Of a stretch of 64,000 bases of DNA, positions 51,229 through 60,101 are shown piece after piece (position 1 is the stretch's first letter; each line of letters starts with the position of its first letter). The notes under the pieces are model-generated. The model had not been told where the DNA came from, ran no database searches, and saw only the letters and a list, made by a program, of their open reading frames with translations. This DNA comes from JBFLVU01 sp964589625. GTDB lineage: Bacteria; Acidobacteriota; UBA4820; DSQY01. The stretch is taken from positions 1 through 64,000 of the forward strand of contig CAZPSH010000008.1 of assembly GCA_964589625.1 (NCBI GenBank), written 5' to 3'. The position numbers were made by a program, and so were the translations under genes.

Positions 51229-53733
51229 ATGGCTCAGACCCTGTACCTCGTGGACGCCTCGTCGATCCTCTTCCGGGCCTTCTACGCCATCCGGAGCCTC
51301 TCCACGCGGGACGGCCGCCCCACGAACGCCATCTACGGCACCCTCAAGATCGCGGAGAAACTCCTGAAGGACCACCGCCCCGAGCGCGTGGCCTTCGTTT
51401 TCGACACGCCCGCGCCCACCTTCCGCCACGAGGCCTTCGAGGCCTACAAGGCCAACCGCCCCGAGATGCCCGACGACATGGCGAGGCAGATCGGGCCGGC
51501 CAAGGAGATCCTCCGGGCCATGGGCCTTCCCCTCCTCGAAACGCCGGGGTACGAGGCCGACGACCTTATCGGCACGCTGGCCTTGCGCGCCGTGGAGGCG
51601 GGGATGGAGGCGGTCATCGTCACCGCCGACAAGGACCTCTTCCAGCTGGTGCGGCCGGGGGTGCGCGTCCTGCACACGAAAAAGGAGGACGCCCTCCTCG
51701 ACGAGAAGGGGGTGGAGGAGGTCTTCGGCGTGCCGCCCGGGCGCGTGGTGGACGTGCTGGCCCTCTGGGGCGATCCCACGGACAATATCCCCGGCGTTCC
51801 GGGGATCGGCGAGAAGGGCGCCAAGGACCTCGTGCGCCAATTCGGTGACCTGGAGTCGGTCCTGGGCCACGCCGCCGAGGTGACCCGCAAGGCCTACCGG
51901 GAGGGCCTTTTGCAGTTCGCGGATCAGGCCCGCCTCTCCCGGGACCTCGCCACCATCCGCACCGACGCGCCCGTGGAGGTCCCCCTGGAGGACCTGCGCC
52001 TGGCCGCCCCCGACCGGGAGCGCCTCCAGACCCTCTTCCGGGAGTACGAATTTTCCTCCCTCGTTGTCCCCGAGCCGGGCCAGGCCCCCACCCCCGCCGA
52101 GGAGGCCCCCCCGGCGCGGCCGCTGGACGGGGCCGCGTGGGAGGCCCTCTCCCGTGCGGACGCCGCCGGGATGGCCTGGGCCGAGGAGGGGGTCTTCCTC
52201 TCCGACGGCTCCGATGTCTGGGTCGCCTCTCCCCAGGCCCCGGACGGGGCCCGCCTTGCCACACTGCCGCTGTGCGTCCACGGGTTGAAGAGCCTCCTGA
52301 GGCGGCTCGGGCCCTCCGAATTCCGCCCCGGCCCGCGGGCCCTGGACGCGGCCGTGGTGGGGTATCTCCTGGACCCTTCGGCCCGGGTGCCTTCGGTGGC
52401 GGACCTTGGGGAGCGCTTCCTGTCCCTCCGGGCGGAGGGCGACGCCCCCGCCCTCCAGGCCCTCCTCCTGTCCCGCCTGGCGCCGGCCCTTCGGGCCGAA
52501 CTGGACCGCCTGGCCATGGGGCGCCTCTACGAGGAGGTCGAGGGGCCCCTCATCCCCGTCCTGGCGCGCATGGAGGCCGCCGGCGTGGCGGTGGACGCGG
52601 GCTACTTCCGGTCCTTGGGCGAGGAGATGGGCGGAGCCCTGCGCGATCTGGAGGGGCGGATCCACGCGGCGGCGGGCCTGCCGTTCAACGTGGCGAGCCC
52701 CCGCCAGGTGGGGGAGGTCCTCTTCGAAAAGCTGAACCTGCCCGTCCAGAAGCGCACCACCAAGACCAAGAGCTACTCCACCGACAGCGAGGTCCTGGAG
52801 GCCCTCCGGGAGGCCCACCCCGTGGTGGGCCTGATCCTGGAGCACCGGATGCTGGCCAAACTCAAGGGCACCTACGTGGACACGCTTCCCCAGCAGGTGG
52901 ACCCGTCCACGGGCCGCATCCACGCGGCCTTCCACCAGACCGTCGCGGCCACGGGGCGCCTCTCGTCCTCGGACCCCAACCTGCAGAACATCCCCGCGCG
53001 GGGCGAGTGGGGGCCGCGCATCCGCCGGGGCTTCCTCGCCGCCGAGGGGCATCTCCTGGCGGGGGCCGACTACAGCCAGATCGAGCTGCGCATGCTCGCC
53101 CACCTCTCGGGGGACGAGGCGCTGGCGCGGATCTTCTCGGAGGGCCGGGACATCCACACGGCCACGGCCTCGGAGGTCTTCGGCGTGGCCCCTCCCTTCG
53201 TCACGCCCGACATGCGCCGCCAGGCCAAGGCCGTGAACTTCGGCATCCTCTACGGCATGGGGCCCTTCGGCCTGGCCCGGGAGCTGGGGGTTCCGCAGAA
53301 GGAGGCCAAGGCCTTCATCGAGAGGTACTTCGCCCGATTCCCGCGGGTGAGGGCTTACGTGGACGGGGTGGTGGAATCGGTCCTCTCGGCCGAGGAGGTG
53401 ACGACGATCCTCGGGCGCCGGCGGCTCTTCCCCGGCATCGCCCGCGCCGCCAAGCCCCTCCAACAGGCGCTGGTCCGCCAGGCCGTGAACACCACCGTCC
53501 AGGGAAGCGCCGCGGACCTCATCAAGAAGGCCATGGTGGACGTGGAGCCCCGCCTGCCCAAGGGTGCGCGCCTGGTGCTCCAGGTCCACGACGAGCTTAT
53601 CGTGGAGGCGCCCGAAGCCATGGCGGAAGAGGTGGCGAGGATCCTGCGGGACTCCATGGAGTCGGCCATGAGGCTGAGGGTCCCCCTCGTGGCTGGGACG
53701 AGCGTGGGAAGGCGCTGGAGCGATCTCAAGTAG
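51229..53733 (+). CDS. polA: DNA polymerase I
   Basis: An 834-residue enzyme. Residues 1-290 form the 5'-3' exonuclease/flap domain (YLVDASSILFRAFYAI, GYEADDLIGTLA, ADKDLFQL, GDPTDNIPGVPGIG). Residues about 430-834 form the polymerase with motif A ADYSQIELRMLAHLS, motif B RRQAKAVNFGILYGM and motif C LQVHDELIVEAP. The middle domain (about 300-430) lacks the exonuclease acidic motifs (no DTE, no late DAxxT), so proofreading is apparently lost as in Taq polymerase. ATG 51229 with GGGAG is chosen over one eight codons upstream. Confidence 0.96.
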   Translation: MAQTLYLVDASSILFRAFYAIRSLSTRDGRPTNAIYGTLKIAEKLLKDHRPERVAFVFDTPAPTFRHEAFEAYKANRPEMPDDMARQIGPAKEILRAMGLPLLETPGYEADDLIGTLALRAVEAGMEAVIVTADKDLFQLVRPGVRVLHTKKEDALLDEKGVEEVFGVPPGRVVDVLALWGDPTDNIPGVPGIGEKGAKDLVRQFGDLESVLGHAAEVTRKAYREGLLQFADQARLSRDLATIRTDAPVEVPLEDLRLAAPDRERLQTLFREYEFSSLVVPEPGQAPTPAEEAPPARPLDGAAWEALSRADAAGMAWAEEGVFLSDGSDVWVASPQAPDGARLATLPLCVHGLKSLLRRLGPSEFRPGPRALDAAVVGYLLDPSARVPSVADLGERFLSLRAEGDAPALQALLLSRLAPALRAELDRLAMGRLYEEVEGPLIPVLARMEAAGVAVDAGYFRSLGEEMGGALRDLEGRIHAAAGLPFNVASPRQVGEVLFEKLNLPVQKRTTKTKSYSTDSEVLEALREAHPVVGLILEHRMLAKLKGTYVDTLPQQVDPSTGRIHAAFHQTVAATGRLSSSDPNLQNIPARGEWGPRIRRGFLAAEGHLLAGADYSQIELRMLAHLSGDEALARIFSEGRDIHTATASEVFGVAPPFVTPDMRRQAKAVNFGILYGMGPFGLARELGVPQKEAKAFIERYFARFPRVRAYVDGVVESVLSAEEVTTILGRRRLFPGIARAAKPLQQALVRQAVNTTVQGSAADLIKKAMVDVEPRLPKGARLVLQVHDELIVEAPEAMAEEVARILRDSMESAMRLRVPLVAGTSVGRRWSDLK

Positions 53734-53734
53734 G

Positions 53735-53753
53735 CGCCCGCTCTCCGCGGGCG
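53735..53753. terminator. Hairpin between convergent polA and thyX
   Basis: CGCCCGC-TCTCC-GCGGGCG, a perfect 7-bp stem between the two convergent stop codons. No T run on either strand, so efficiency is uncertain. Confidence 0.5.
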
Positions 53754-53755
53754 GC

Positions 53756-54568
53756 CTACTCCATGCCCAGTTTCGCCCGCACTTCCTTGGGAAGATCTCC
53801 CTGCCCCTCGAGGCGGGACTTGAGCCAGCGGGCGGATTCGGAGGAGAGGGTCACGGCGCTCAGGACGTGGCGCTCGAAGGCGGCGTAGGCCAGGGGCGCC
53901 ACGGCGCGGGTCAGATCCGCGATGACCCGCGCGTACTGGCGGATCTCCCACTGGGCGTGGGCGTCGAGGCGCAGCTTCAGGAACCGGAAGAGGTTGTTAA
54001 GGTCCATCTGCCAGTACCACTCGGTGTACAGGCTCAGGGGCAGGCCGATGCGGGCCACCTCGCGGGCCAGGTTCTTCTCGAGCATGGCCTCGTAGCGGGC
54101 GTAGGCTTCCGCCTGGCCGGCCGCGAGCCCTTCGACGACGGCCCGGGCGTCGTCCTCCGAGAGGGTCTCGTCGGAGCGGCCCTGCTTGTTCACGTCCGAT
54201 TGGGTCCTCAAGGTCTCCGCCGTAGGGACGTAGAACTCGTCCTTCATCACCGAGTAGCGGCCCGAGATCTCGTTGAGGCGGGCCGTTCGGTGGCGCACCC
54301 ACTGCCTCGCCACGAAGATGGGCAGTTTCACGTGGAGGGTCAGGACCACCTGCTCGAAGGGCGAGGTGTGCTGGTTGCGCATGAGGTAGTCGATGAGCGC
54401 CGCGTCCTCCCGAACGGTCTTCGTGCCTCGTCCGTAGGAGACGCGGGCCGCCTGGACGATGCGTTCGTCGGAGCCGAGGTAATCGACGAGGCGCACGAAG
54501 CCCTTGTCGAGGACCGGGAATTCCCGGTCGAGCAGGGCCTCCGCCTCGGGAACCGCCACGTGGGCCAT
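53756..54568 (-). CDS. thyX: Flavin-dependent thymidylate synthase
   Basis: A 270-residue ThyX making dTMP from dUMP with FAD and methylene-THF. The signature RHRTARLNEISGRYS matches the RHRxxSxxxxSxR(Y/F)S motif except an Ala at the first Ser. VARQWVRHR precedes it. The start at 54568 has GGAGGTCCCC. glyA further right supplies the methylene-THF. No thyA seen in the window. Confidence 0.95.
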   Translation of the reverse strand: MAHVAVPEAEALLDREFPVLDKGFVRLVDYLGSDERIVQAARVSYGRGTKTVREDAALIDYLMRNQHTSPFEQVVLTLHVKLPIFVARQWVRHRTARLNEISGRYSVMKDEFYVPTAETLRTQSDVNKQGRSDETLSEDDARAVVEGLAAGQAEAYARYEAMLEKNLAREVARIGLPLSLYTEWYWQMDLNNLFRFLKLRLDAHAQWEIRQYARVIADLTRAVAPLAYAAFERHVLSAVTLSSESARWLKSRLEGQGDLPKEVRAKLGME

Positions 54569-54685
54569 GGGGACCTCCGGTGCCAGGATAGCGGTGCGGC
54601 CGGCGGGCGGTCAACGGAGCGCCGGGCGAAACAACGGCAGCCGGGCCCTCGTAAAACAAAGTTTGCGAGGGCGGAGGGGAGGGCG

Positions 54686-54871
54686 ATGACGCACCGGATC
54701 CTGGCCGCCGGTGACGCCCGCGTCCGCCCCGTCCACTTTGACCCGGAGGTGCTTGCCTGCTTCCTCGCCCACGAAGGGGAGATCCTCGACCTCCACCGCG
54801 CCTACGCCGACGTCCCGCCACAATCCGCGGGGGCCGCCGAGTTTTCGGCGGACTCTCCCGAGGTCCATTGA
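54686..54871 (+). pseudogene. Remnant of an HD-GYP domain C-terminus
   Basis: A 61-residue frame with a strong ribosome site (GGAGGGGAGGG) whose middle, VHFDPEVLACFLAHEGEILDLHRAYAD, resembles the last helix of HD-GYP phosphodiesterase response regulators (HFDPxVVxAF type). No HD or GYP motif exists upstream. It is either a decayed 3' end or an independent small protein. Lies between thyX and the prolyl oligopeptidase. Confidence 0.45.
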
Positions 54872-54908
54872 ACCGGAACCATCCCCCATCCGGAAGGAGT
54901 GAAGCCCC

Positions 54909-57032
54909 ATGCGCACATTCACGAAAGGAACGGCCTTCGGAGCGTTGGCTCTGGCCGCCTGTCTGGCCTCGGCGGCGGCGGGCCCCGGGGAGGCAGGACC
55001 GTATCCGGCCACCCGCGCCGAGGTGGTGACCGACGACTATTTCGGCACGGCGGTGGCGGATCCGTACCGCTGGCTGGAGGACGGCGATTCGCCCGAGGTG
55101 GCCGCCTGGACCGAGGCCCAGAACGCCGTGACGCGGCGCTACCTAGACGCCGTCAAGGCTCGCCCGGCCATCGCCAAACGGCTCAAGGAACTCTGGAACT
55201 ACGAAAAGATGGGCACGCCCGTCGAGGCCGGGGGCCTCCTCTTCTACACGAAGAACGACGGCCTCCAAAACCAGCCCCCCCTCTACGTCCAGGAGGGCCT
55301 GAAGGGCGCGCCCCGCCTCCTCATCGATCCCAACACCCTGTCCGCCGACGGCACGGTGGCCATGGACTGGTGGTACGTGAGCGAGAAGGGGAAGTACGTG
55401 GCCTACGGCACGTCCCCCAACGGCACGGAACAGAGCGTCCTGCGCATCCGGGAAACGGCCACGGGCCGCGACCTTACCGACGCAATCGACGGGTGCCGGT
55501 TCTCCTCCGTGGCCTGGCTTCCCGACGAGACGGGGTTCTACTACACGCGCTTTCCCAAGCCCGGAACGGTTCCGGAAAACGAGAGGAACTACAACCGGAG
55601 GGTCCTCTTCCACCGCCTGGGCGGCGATCCGGAGGCGGACACCCTGGTCCTCTCGTGCCCGGCCAAGAAGGAGATCGGGTTCGGAGTGGCCCTGTCCAAC
55701 GACGCGCACCACCTGCTCATCTCCGCCTACGAGGGCTCGGACCGAAGCACGGAAATCTGGGTGAAGGACCTCCGGTCGGGCTCCCTCGTCCAGATCACCC
55801 GGGGTTTCCACGACCAGTACGAGGGAGAGATCTACAACGGCGTTTTCTACTGCCTCACGACGGAGGGGGCGCCCAACGGGCGCGTCTTCGCCGTGGACCT
55901 TAGAGATCCGCGGCGAGAGAAGTGGACGGAGATCCTCCCCGAGGGCAAGGACTCCCTGGACAGCATCGCGATCTACGGGGGGCGGCTCTTCGTGGAGTCG
56001 CTCCACAACGCCACCTCCCGCGTGGAGATCCGGGGGCTCGACGGCAAGGACCTGGGGAGCGTGCCGCTCCCGCCCATGGTCTCGGTCTGGGGCACGTCGG
56101 GGCGGTGGGACAACCGACGGGTCTTCCTGACGGTAACGGGCTTCACCCTGCCCAACACCGTCCTGAGGTACGAAGTGGGGGAGGGCTCCCTCGCCACGTT
56201 CTTTTCCCCGAGCGTCCCCTTCCGCACCGACGACTTCACCACCGAACAGGTTTGGGTGACGAGCAAGGACGGGACGAAGGTCTCCATGTTCGTGGCCCAC
56301 AAGAAGGACTTCCGGAAGGAGGGGACCGCCCCCTGCTACCTCACGGGCTACGGCGGGTTCACCATCTCCGAGACGCCCTACTTCTCCCCCATCGTCCTGT
56401 GGTGGCTCGAGCAGGGCGGCGTCTTCGCCCTTCCCAACCTGCGGGGCGGGGGCGAGTACGGCGAGGCCTGGCACCGGGCCGGGATGCGGGAGAAGAAGCA
56501 GAACGTCTTCGACGACTTTTACGCGGCGGCGGAGTTCCTCATCGCCAACGGATACACCTCGAAGGAGCGCCTCGCGGCGGAGGGCGGGTCGAACGGGGGC
56601 CTGCTCACCGGGGCCGCGCTGACCCAACGGCCGGACCTCTTCGGCGCCGTGATCATCGAGGTGCCCCTCCTCGACATGCTCCGCTACCACCGCTTCTCCA
56701 TCGCGCGGTACTGGATCCCCGAGTACGGATCCTCGGAGGACCCGGAGCAGTTCAAGTACATCCGCGCCTACTCCCCCTATCACAACGTTCGCGGGGACGT
56801 GGCCTACCCGCCGACGCTCCTCATGACGGGCGCCAGCGACAGCCGCGTGGACCCGCTCCACGCCCGCAAGATGGCGGCCCTCCTCCAGGCCGAAGGCAAG
56901 GGGGGGCCCTTCCTCCTTCGGGTCGAGACGAAGGCGGGGCACGGGCAGGGAAAGCCCACGGCCAAGCGCCTCGAGGAAGCCGCGGACCGCTTCGCCTTCC
57001 TCGTCCGGACGCTTGGGATGAAGGTGCGTTGA
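54909..57032 (+). CDS. Secreted prolyl oligopeptidase (S9A)
   Basis: A 707-residue serine peptidase with a signal peptide (1-24). The N-terminal segment DPYRWLEDGDSPEV and the seven-bladed propeller (about 90-420) gate an alpha/beta hydrolase catalytic domain. That domain has GGSNGG (nucleophile), TGASDSRVDP (Asp) and AGHGQGKP (His). Cleaves short Pro-containing peptides outside the cytoplasm. AAGGAG precedes the ATG. Complements the tricorn, M16 and M24 peptidases of the window. Confidence 0.95.
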   Translation: MRTFTKGTAFGALALAACLASAAAGPGEAGPYPATRAEVVTDDYFGTAVADPYRWLEDGDSPEVAAWTEAQNAVTRRYLDAVKARPAIAKRLKELWNYEKMGTPVEAGGLLFYTKNDGLQNQPPLYVQEGLKGAPRLLIDPNTLSADGTVAMDWWYVSEKGKYVAYGTSPNGTEQSVLRIRETATGRDLTDAIDGCRFSSVAWLPDETGFYYTRFPKPGTVPENERNYNRRVLFHRLGGDPEADTLVLSCPAKKEIGFGVALSNDAHHLLISAYEGSDRSTEIWVKDLRSGSLVQITRGFHDQYEGEIYNGVFYCLTTEGAPNGRVFAVDLRDPRREKWTEILPEGKDSLDSIAIYGGRLFVESLHNATSRVEIRGLDGKDLGSVPLPPMVSVWGTSGRWDNRRVFLTVTGFTLPNTVLRYEVGEGSLATFFSPSVPFRTDDFTTEQVWVTSKDGTKVSMFVAHKKDFRKEGTAPCYLTGYGGFTISETPYFSPIVLWWLEQGGVFALPNLRGGGEYGEAWHRAGMREKKQNVFDDFYAAAEFLIANGYTSKERLAAEGGSNGGLLTGAALTQRPDLFGAVIIEVPLLDMLRYHRFSIARYWIPEYGSSEDPEQFKYIRAYSPYHNVRGDVAYPPTLLMTGASDSRVDPLHARKMAALLQAEGKGGPFLLRVETKAGHGQGKPTAKRLEEAADRFAFLVRTLGMKVR

Positions 57033-57052
57033 TCGAAAAGATCGCGCCGCGT

Positions 57053-57104
57053 TCCATGAAAACGGGGGGGAGGCCGCCGGGCCTCCCCCTGGCGTCTTCA
57101 TGGA
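57053..57104. terminator. Bidirectional terminator-like structure
   Basis: An inner 10-bp perfect stem (57066-57075 with 57080-57089) is nested in an outer 8-bp stem (TCCATGAA at 57053-57060 with TTCATGGA at 57097-57104). It lies between the convergent oligopeptidase and glyA genes. Confidence 0.7.
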
Positions 57105-57112
57105 AAGAAGGA

Positions 57113-58588
57113 CTACGGAGTGGCGGCCCTCAGGGCCTGGGCGAAGCGCTCGAAATACGGGTGGGCGGGGAAGAGGCTCTCGAACAGGGCCGGCGCCACG
57201 GAGAGGGTTTCCTCCGTGCCGAGGCAGTATCCCATGGTCGAGAAGTTCGCGCGGAAGCGGGCCACCTCCTCCGCCGCATCCCTCTTCCGGATCACCACGT
57301 CGGCGAAAATCCGGGCCAGCTCCGAGAAGTCGGCCTCCTTCATCCCGAAGCGAGTCATCTCTTGGACGCCCGTTCGGAGGCCGCTCGGGTGATAGAAGGT
57401 CTCGTCGTCGGGCAAGGCCTGGAAGTTGACGACGATATTGTTTCGCTCCAGGCGGTGGGCGATCTCCTTTCCGTCCCCGAAGGGGGAGACGCGGAGGACG
57501 ACCTGGTGGGTGTGCGTGAAGCCGTCGGCCTCTCCCCCCTCCACGGGGATCCCCTCGCGGAAGAGCGCCGCGGCGAAGGCCCGGGCGTTGGAGAGCACCT
57601 GCCGCTGGTACTCCTCCCGGCAGGCGTTCATCTCGAGTGTGGCGGCCAACATGGCGAGCTGGGTCCCGAGGTGGTGGTTGCTGGTGGAGCCGGGGAAGGC
57701 GCGGCCCTGGATCTCCACCCATAGTTTTCGCAAGGGGCTCTCCTTGGGGAAGCGCCCCGCCACGATGCCCCGCTGGGGTCCGAAAAAGGTCTTGTGCGTC
57801 GAACCGGTGACCACGTCGGCTCCCTCGTGGAGGGGATCCTGGAAGTGGGGGCCGAGGATCCCGAGGACGTGGGCCCCGTCGAACATGACGATGGGGCGGT
57901 ACCCTTCCAGGGATTTGGCGTGGGACTTCAGGGCGGTTACGGGCTCGGGGTGAAGGAAGAGGCTCTTGCCGAAGATCACGAGGGACGGGCGGTGCCGGTC
58001 CACCAGGGCGAGCATCCTCTCCACGTCGATCTTGTAGGGGTTACCCGGCTCCAGCGGAAAGTTGACGACGTCGCCGTCCACGAAGTTGAAGAGGGCCCCG
58101 AAGGGCTGGGCCGAGAGGTGCCCTCCCGCGTTCAGGCCGTTGTTCATCACGGCGGGAATGCGCCCCGTGGTGCTTACGGGCGCGAAGCCGTCGGGCTTGC
58201 CCGAGAGGAACTTCAGGACCGCCTTGAAGACGATCTCGTTGGCCATCTGCCCCGAGACGGGCCGCGTCTCCACCTCTTCGCCGCCGATGTAGGTGCCGAA
58301 CTCCGCCTTGAGCCTCTGTTCCACTTCGTAGATGAAGTCCGTGCCCTGGTAGTAGTAGACCTGGTCCCCCTTGAGGGCCCCGGAGCCCTGGAGGGACTCC
58401 ACCTCTTTCTTGAGGGCCGTCTTGTGTTCGGCGTACCGCCCCGAGGGATCCCCGATTTCGCAGAGCTTGACGAGAAGGGAGGGCGTGTTCTCGGAGGGGA
58501 TGAGGTTGACGCAGCGCCTCTGGCGCCAGCGGTTGTTCTCCACCACCTTTTCGACGAGTTCACGGACGTTCTTCACGAGAGAATCCAT
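57113..58588 (-). CDS. glyA: Serine hydroxymethyltransferase (divergent)
   Basis: A 491-residue PLP enzyme interconverting serine and glycine with THF. NLIPSENTPS corresponds to the family's LIASENY. The PLP Lys is in TGSTHKTFFGPQRG. RPVSGQMANEIVF matches the usual NVQPHSGSQAN block. It is about 70 residues longer than E. coli GlyA, with an insert near residues 60-80. The YGGCEYVD motif is changed to YYYQGTDF, so it belongs to a divergent subgroup. ATG 58588 with GGGAGGAACGC. Confidence 0.85.
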   Translation of the reverse strand: MDSLVKNVRELVEKVVENNRWRQRRCVNLIPSENTPSLLVKLCEIGDPSGRYAEHKTALKKEVESLQGSGALKGDQVYYYQGTDFIYEVEQRLKAEFGTYIGGEEVETRPVSGQMANEIVFKAVLKFLSGKPDGFAPVSTTGRIPAVMNNGLNAGGHLSAQPFGALFNFVDGDVVNFPLEPGNPYKIDVERMLALVDRHRPSLVIFGKSLFLHPEPVTALKSHAKSLEGYRPIVMFDGAHVLGILGPHFQDPLHEGADVVTGSTHKTFFGPQRGIVAGRFPKESPLRKLWVEIQGRAFPGSTSNHHLGTQLAMLAATLEMNACREEYQRQVLSNARAFAAALFREGIPVEGGEADGFTHTHQVVLRVSPFGDGKEIAHRLERNNIVVNFQALPDDETFYHPSGLRTGVQEMTRFGMKEADFSELARIFADVVIRKRDAAEEVARFRANFSTMGYCLGTEETLSVAPALFESLFPAHPYFERFAQALRAATP

Positions 58589-58673
58589 GCGTTCCTCCCA
58601 CATCTTGGCGCCAGGCCCCCATCTTACTCCCGCGTGGCCTCCGGTGGGTTCCGCGGCGCGCCAGGGGCCGGCG

Positions 58674-60080
58674 TCATACCCGGTGCAGTTTCAGCACGTT
58701 GGTGATCTCCGATTCGCCGGCCAGCATGGAGAGGGTGACGAGGACCGTCTGGCCGGCATGGATGAGGCCCGACCGGCTGGCGGCTTCGAGGGCCCCCGTG
58801 ACGGCCTTCTCGGCGTCGAAGGCGGGCTCCACCCGGAGGGGCACCACGCCCCACACCACGGCCAGCCGCCTCAATACGGCCTCGTGGGCCGAACAGGCGA
58901 TGACCGGGCAGGCCATGTGGAACTTGGAGAGGAGCCGGGGCATCCGGCCCGTAGGCGTGATGGAGAGCACCGCCGCGGCCCCGAGGTCCCGCGCGGCGCT
59001 GGCGGCCGCGTGGCTGGCGGCGTAATGGAAGTCGGCCACCCCCGTGAAGGGCTGCCGCTCGGGGTGGTAGAAGGGGCTCCTCTCCGCCTCCTCGGCGATG
59101 CGGTGGAGAAAGGAGACGGCCTCCACGGGGTACTTCCCGGCGGCGGACTCCCCCGAGAGCATGACGGCGTCGGTCCCGTCGAAGATGGCGTTGGCCACGT
59201 CCGAAACCTCCGCCCGGGTGGGGGTGGGATGGTCCACCATGGATTCGAGCATCTGGGTGGCCGTGATGACGAATTTCCCCCTGCGGTTGGCCTCGGAGAT
59301 GATCGTCTTCTGGGCGTGGGGCACCTTCTCCAGCCCCAGTTCGACGCCCAGGTCGCCCCTTGCCACCATGACCCCGTGGACCTCCGACAGGATGCCGTCC
59401 AGGTGGTCCAGGGCCTCGGGCTTTTCGATCTTGGCCACGATCCACGGCGAGTGGGGGGATCTGCCGAGCAGGGCCTTCAGGGCCCGGACGTCCCCGGGAC
59501 GGCGGACGAAGGAGAGGGCCACGAAGTCCACGCCGAGCTCGAGGCCGACGGCGAGGTCCCGCTTGTCCTTTGCGGTGAGAGACGGGGTGCTCAACTGCAC
59601 CCCGGGGAGATTGATCCCCTGGTGGGAGCGGAGGGGGCCGCCCCGGGCCACCTGGGTGTGAACCTCGCTTCCGGCGACCCGCTCGACGTGGAGTTCGAGG
59701 GTGCCGTCGGCGAGGTAGATCCGGTCCCCCTTCTTCACGTCCTTCGGCATGCGCGCGTAGGTGGTGTGGGCCCGCGACGCTCCACCCTCGCAGGGCTTGG
59801 TGGTGAGGGTGAAGGGGGCCCCTTCCTCCAGGTGGACGACGGGATCGCGGAAAGAACCCAGGCGGATCTTGGGTCCCTGCAGGTCCTGGAGCGCCGCCAG
59901 GGGCCGGCCGATCCTCCTCGACACCTTGCGGAGGGCCTCACAGCGCCGGGCGTGGTCCGATTCGGTTCCGTGCGAAAAGTTCAGCCGGCCCACATCCATG
60001 CCCTGGAGGGCCAGGGCCTCGATGCACGCCTCGGTCTGGGCCGCAGGTCCCAGGGTGCAGACGATCTTGGTTCGCGCCAC
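58674..60080 (-). CDS. pyk: Pyruvate kinase
   Basis: A 468-residue enzyme making pyruvate and ATP from PEP and ADP. Motifs: TKIVCTLGPA at the start, RLNFSHG, DLQGPKIRLG, the catalytic region IVAKIEKPEAL, MVARGDLGVELGLEKVP and the C-terminal alpha/beta domain. GTG start with GGAGGGGTGAG. It is 85 bases upstream of glyA on the same strand and may be cotranscribed with it. Confidence 0.97.
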   Translation of the reverse strand: MARTKIVCTLGPAAQTEACIEALALQGMDVGRLNFSHGTESDHARRCEALRKVSRRIGRPLAALQDLQGPKIRLGSFRDPVVHLEEGAPFTLTTKPCEGGASRAHTTYARMPKDVKKGDRIYLADGTLELHVERVAGSEVHTQVARGGPLRSHQGINLPGVQLSTPSLTAKDKRDLAVGLELGVDFVALSFVRRPGDVRALKALLGRSPHSPWIVAKIEKPEALDHLDGILSEVHGVMVARGDLGVELGLEKVPHAQKTIISEANRRGKFVITATQMLESMVDHPTPTRAEVSDVANAIFDGTDAVMLSGESAAGKYPVEAVSFLHRIAEEAERSPFYHPERQPFTGVADFHYAASHAAASAARDLGAAAVLSITPTGRMPRLLSKFHMACPVIACSAHEAVLRRLAVVWGVVPLRVEPAFDAEKAVTGALEAASRSGLIHAGQTVLVTLSMLAGESEITNVLKLHRV

Positions 60081-60101
60081 CTCACCCCTCCGCGCGCCAT
60101 T

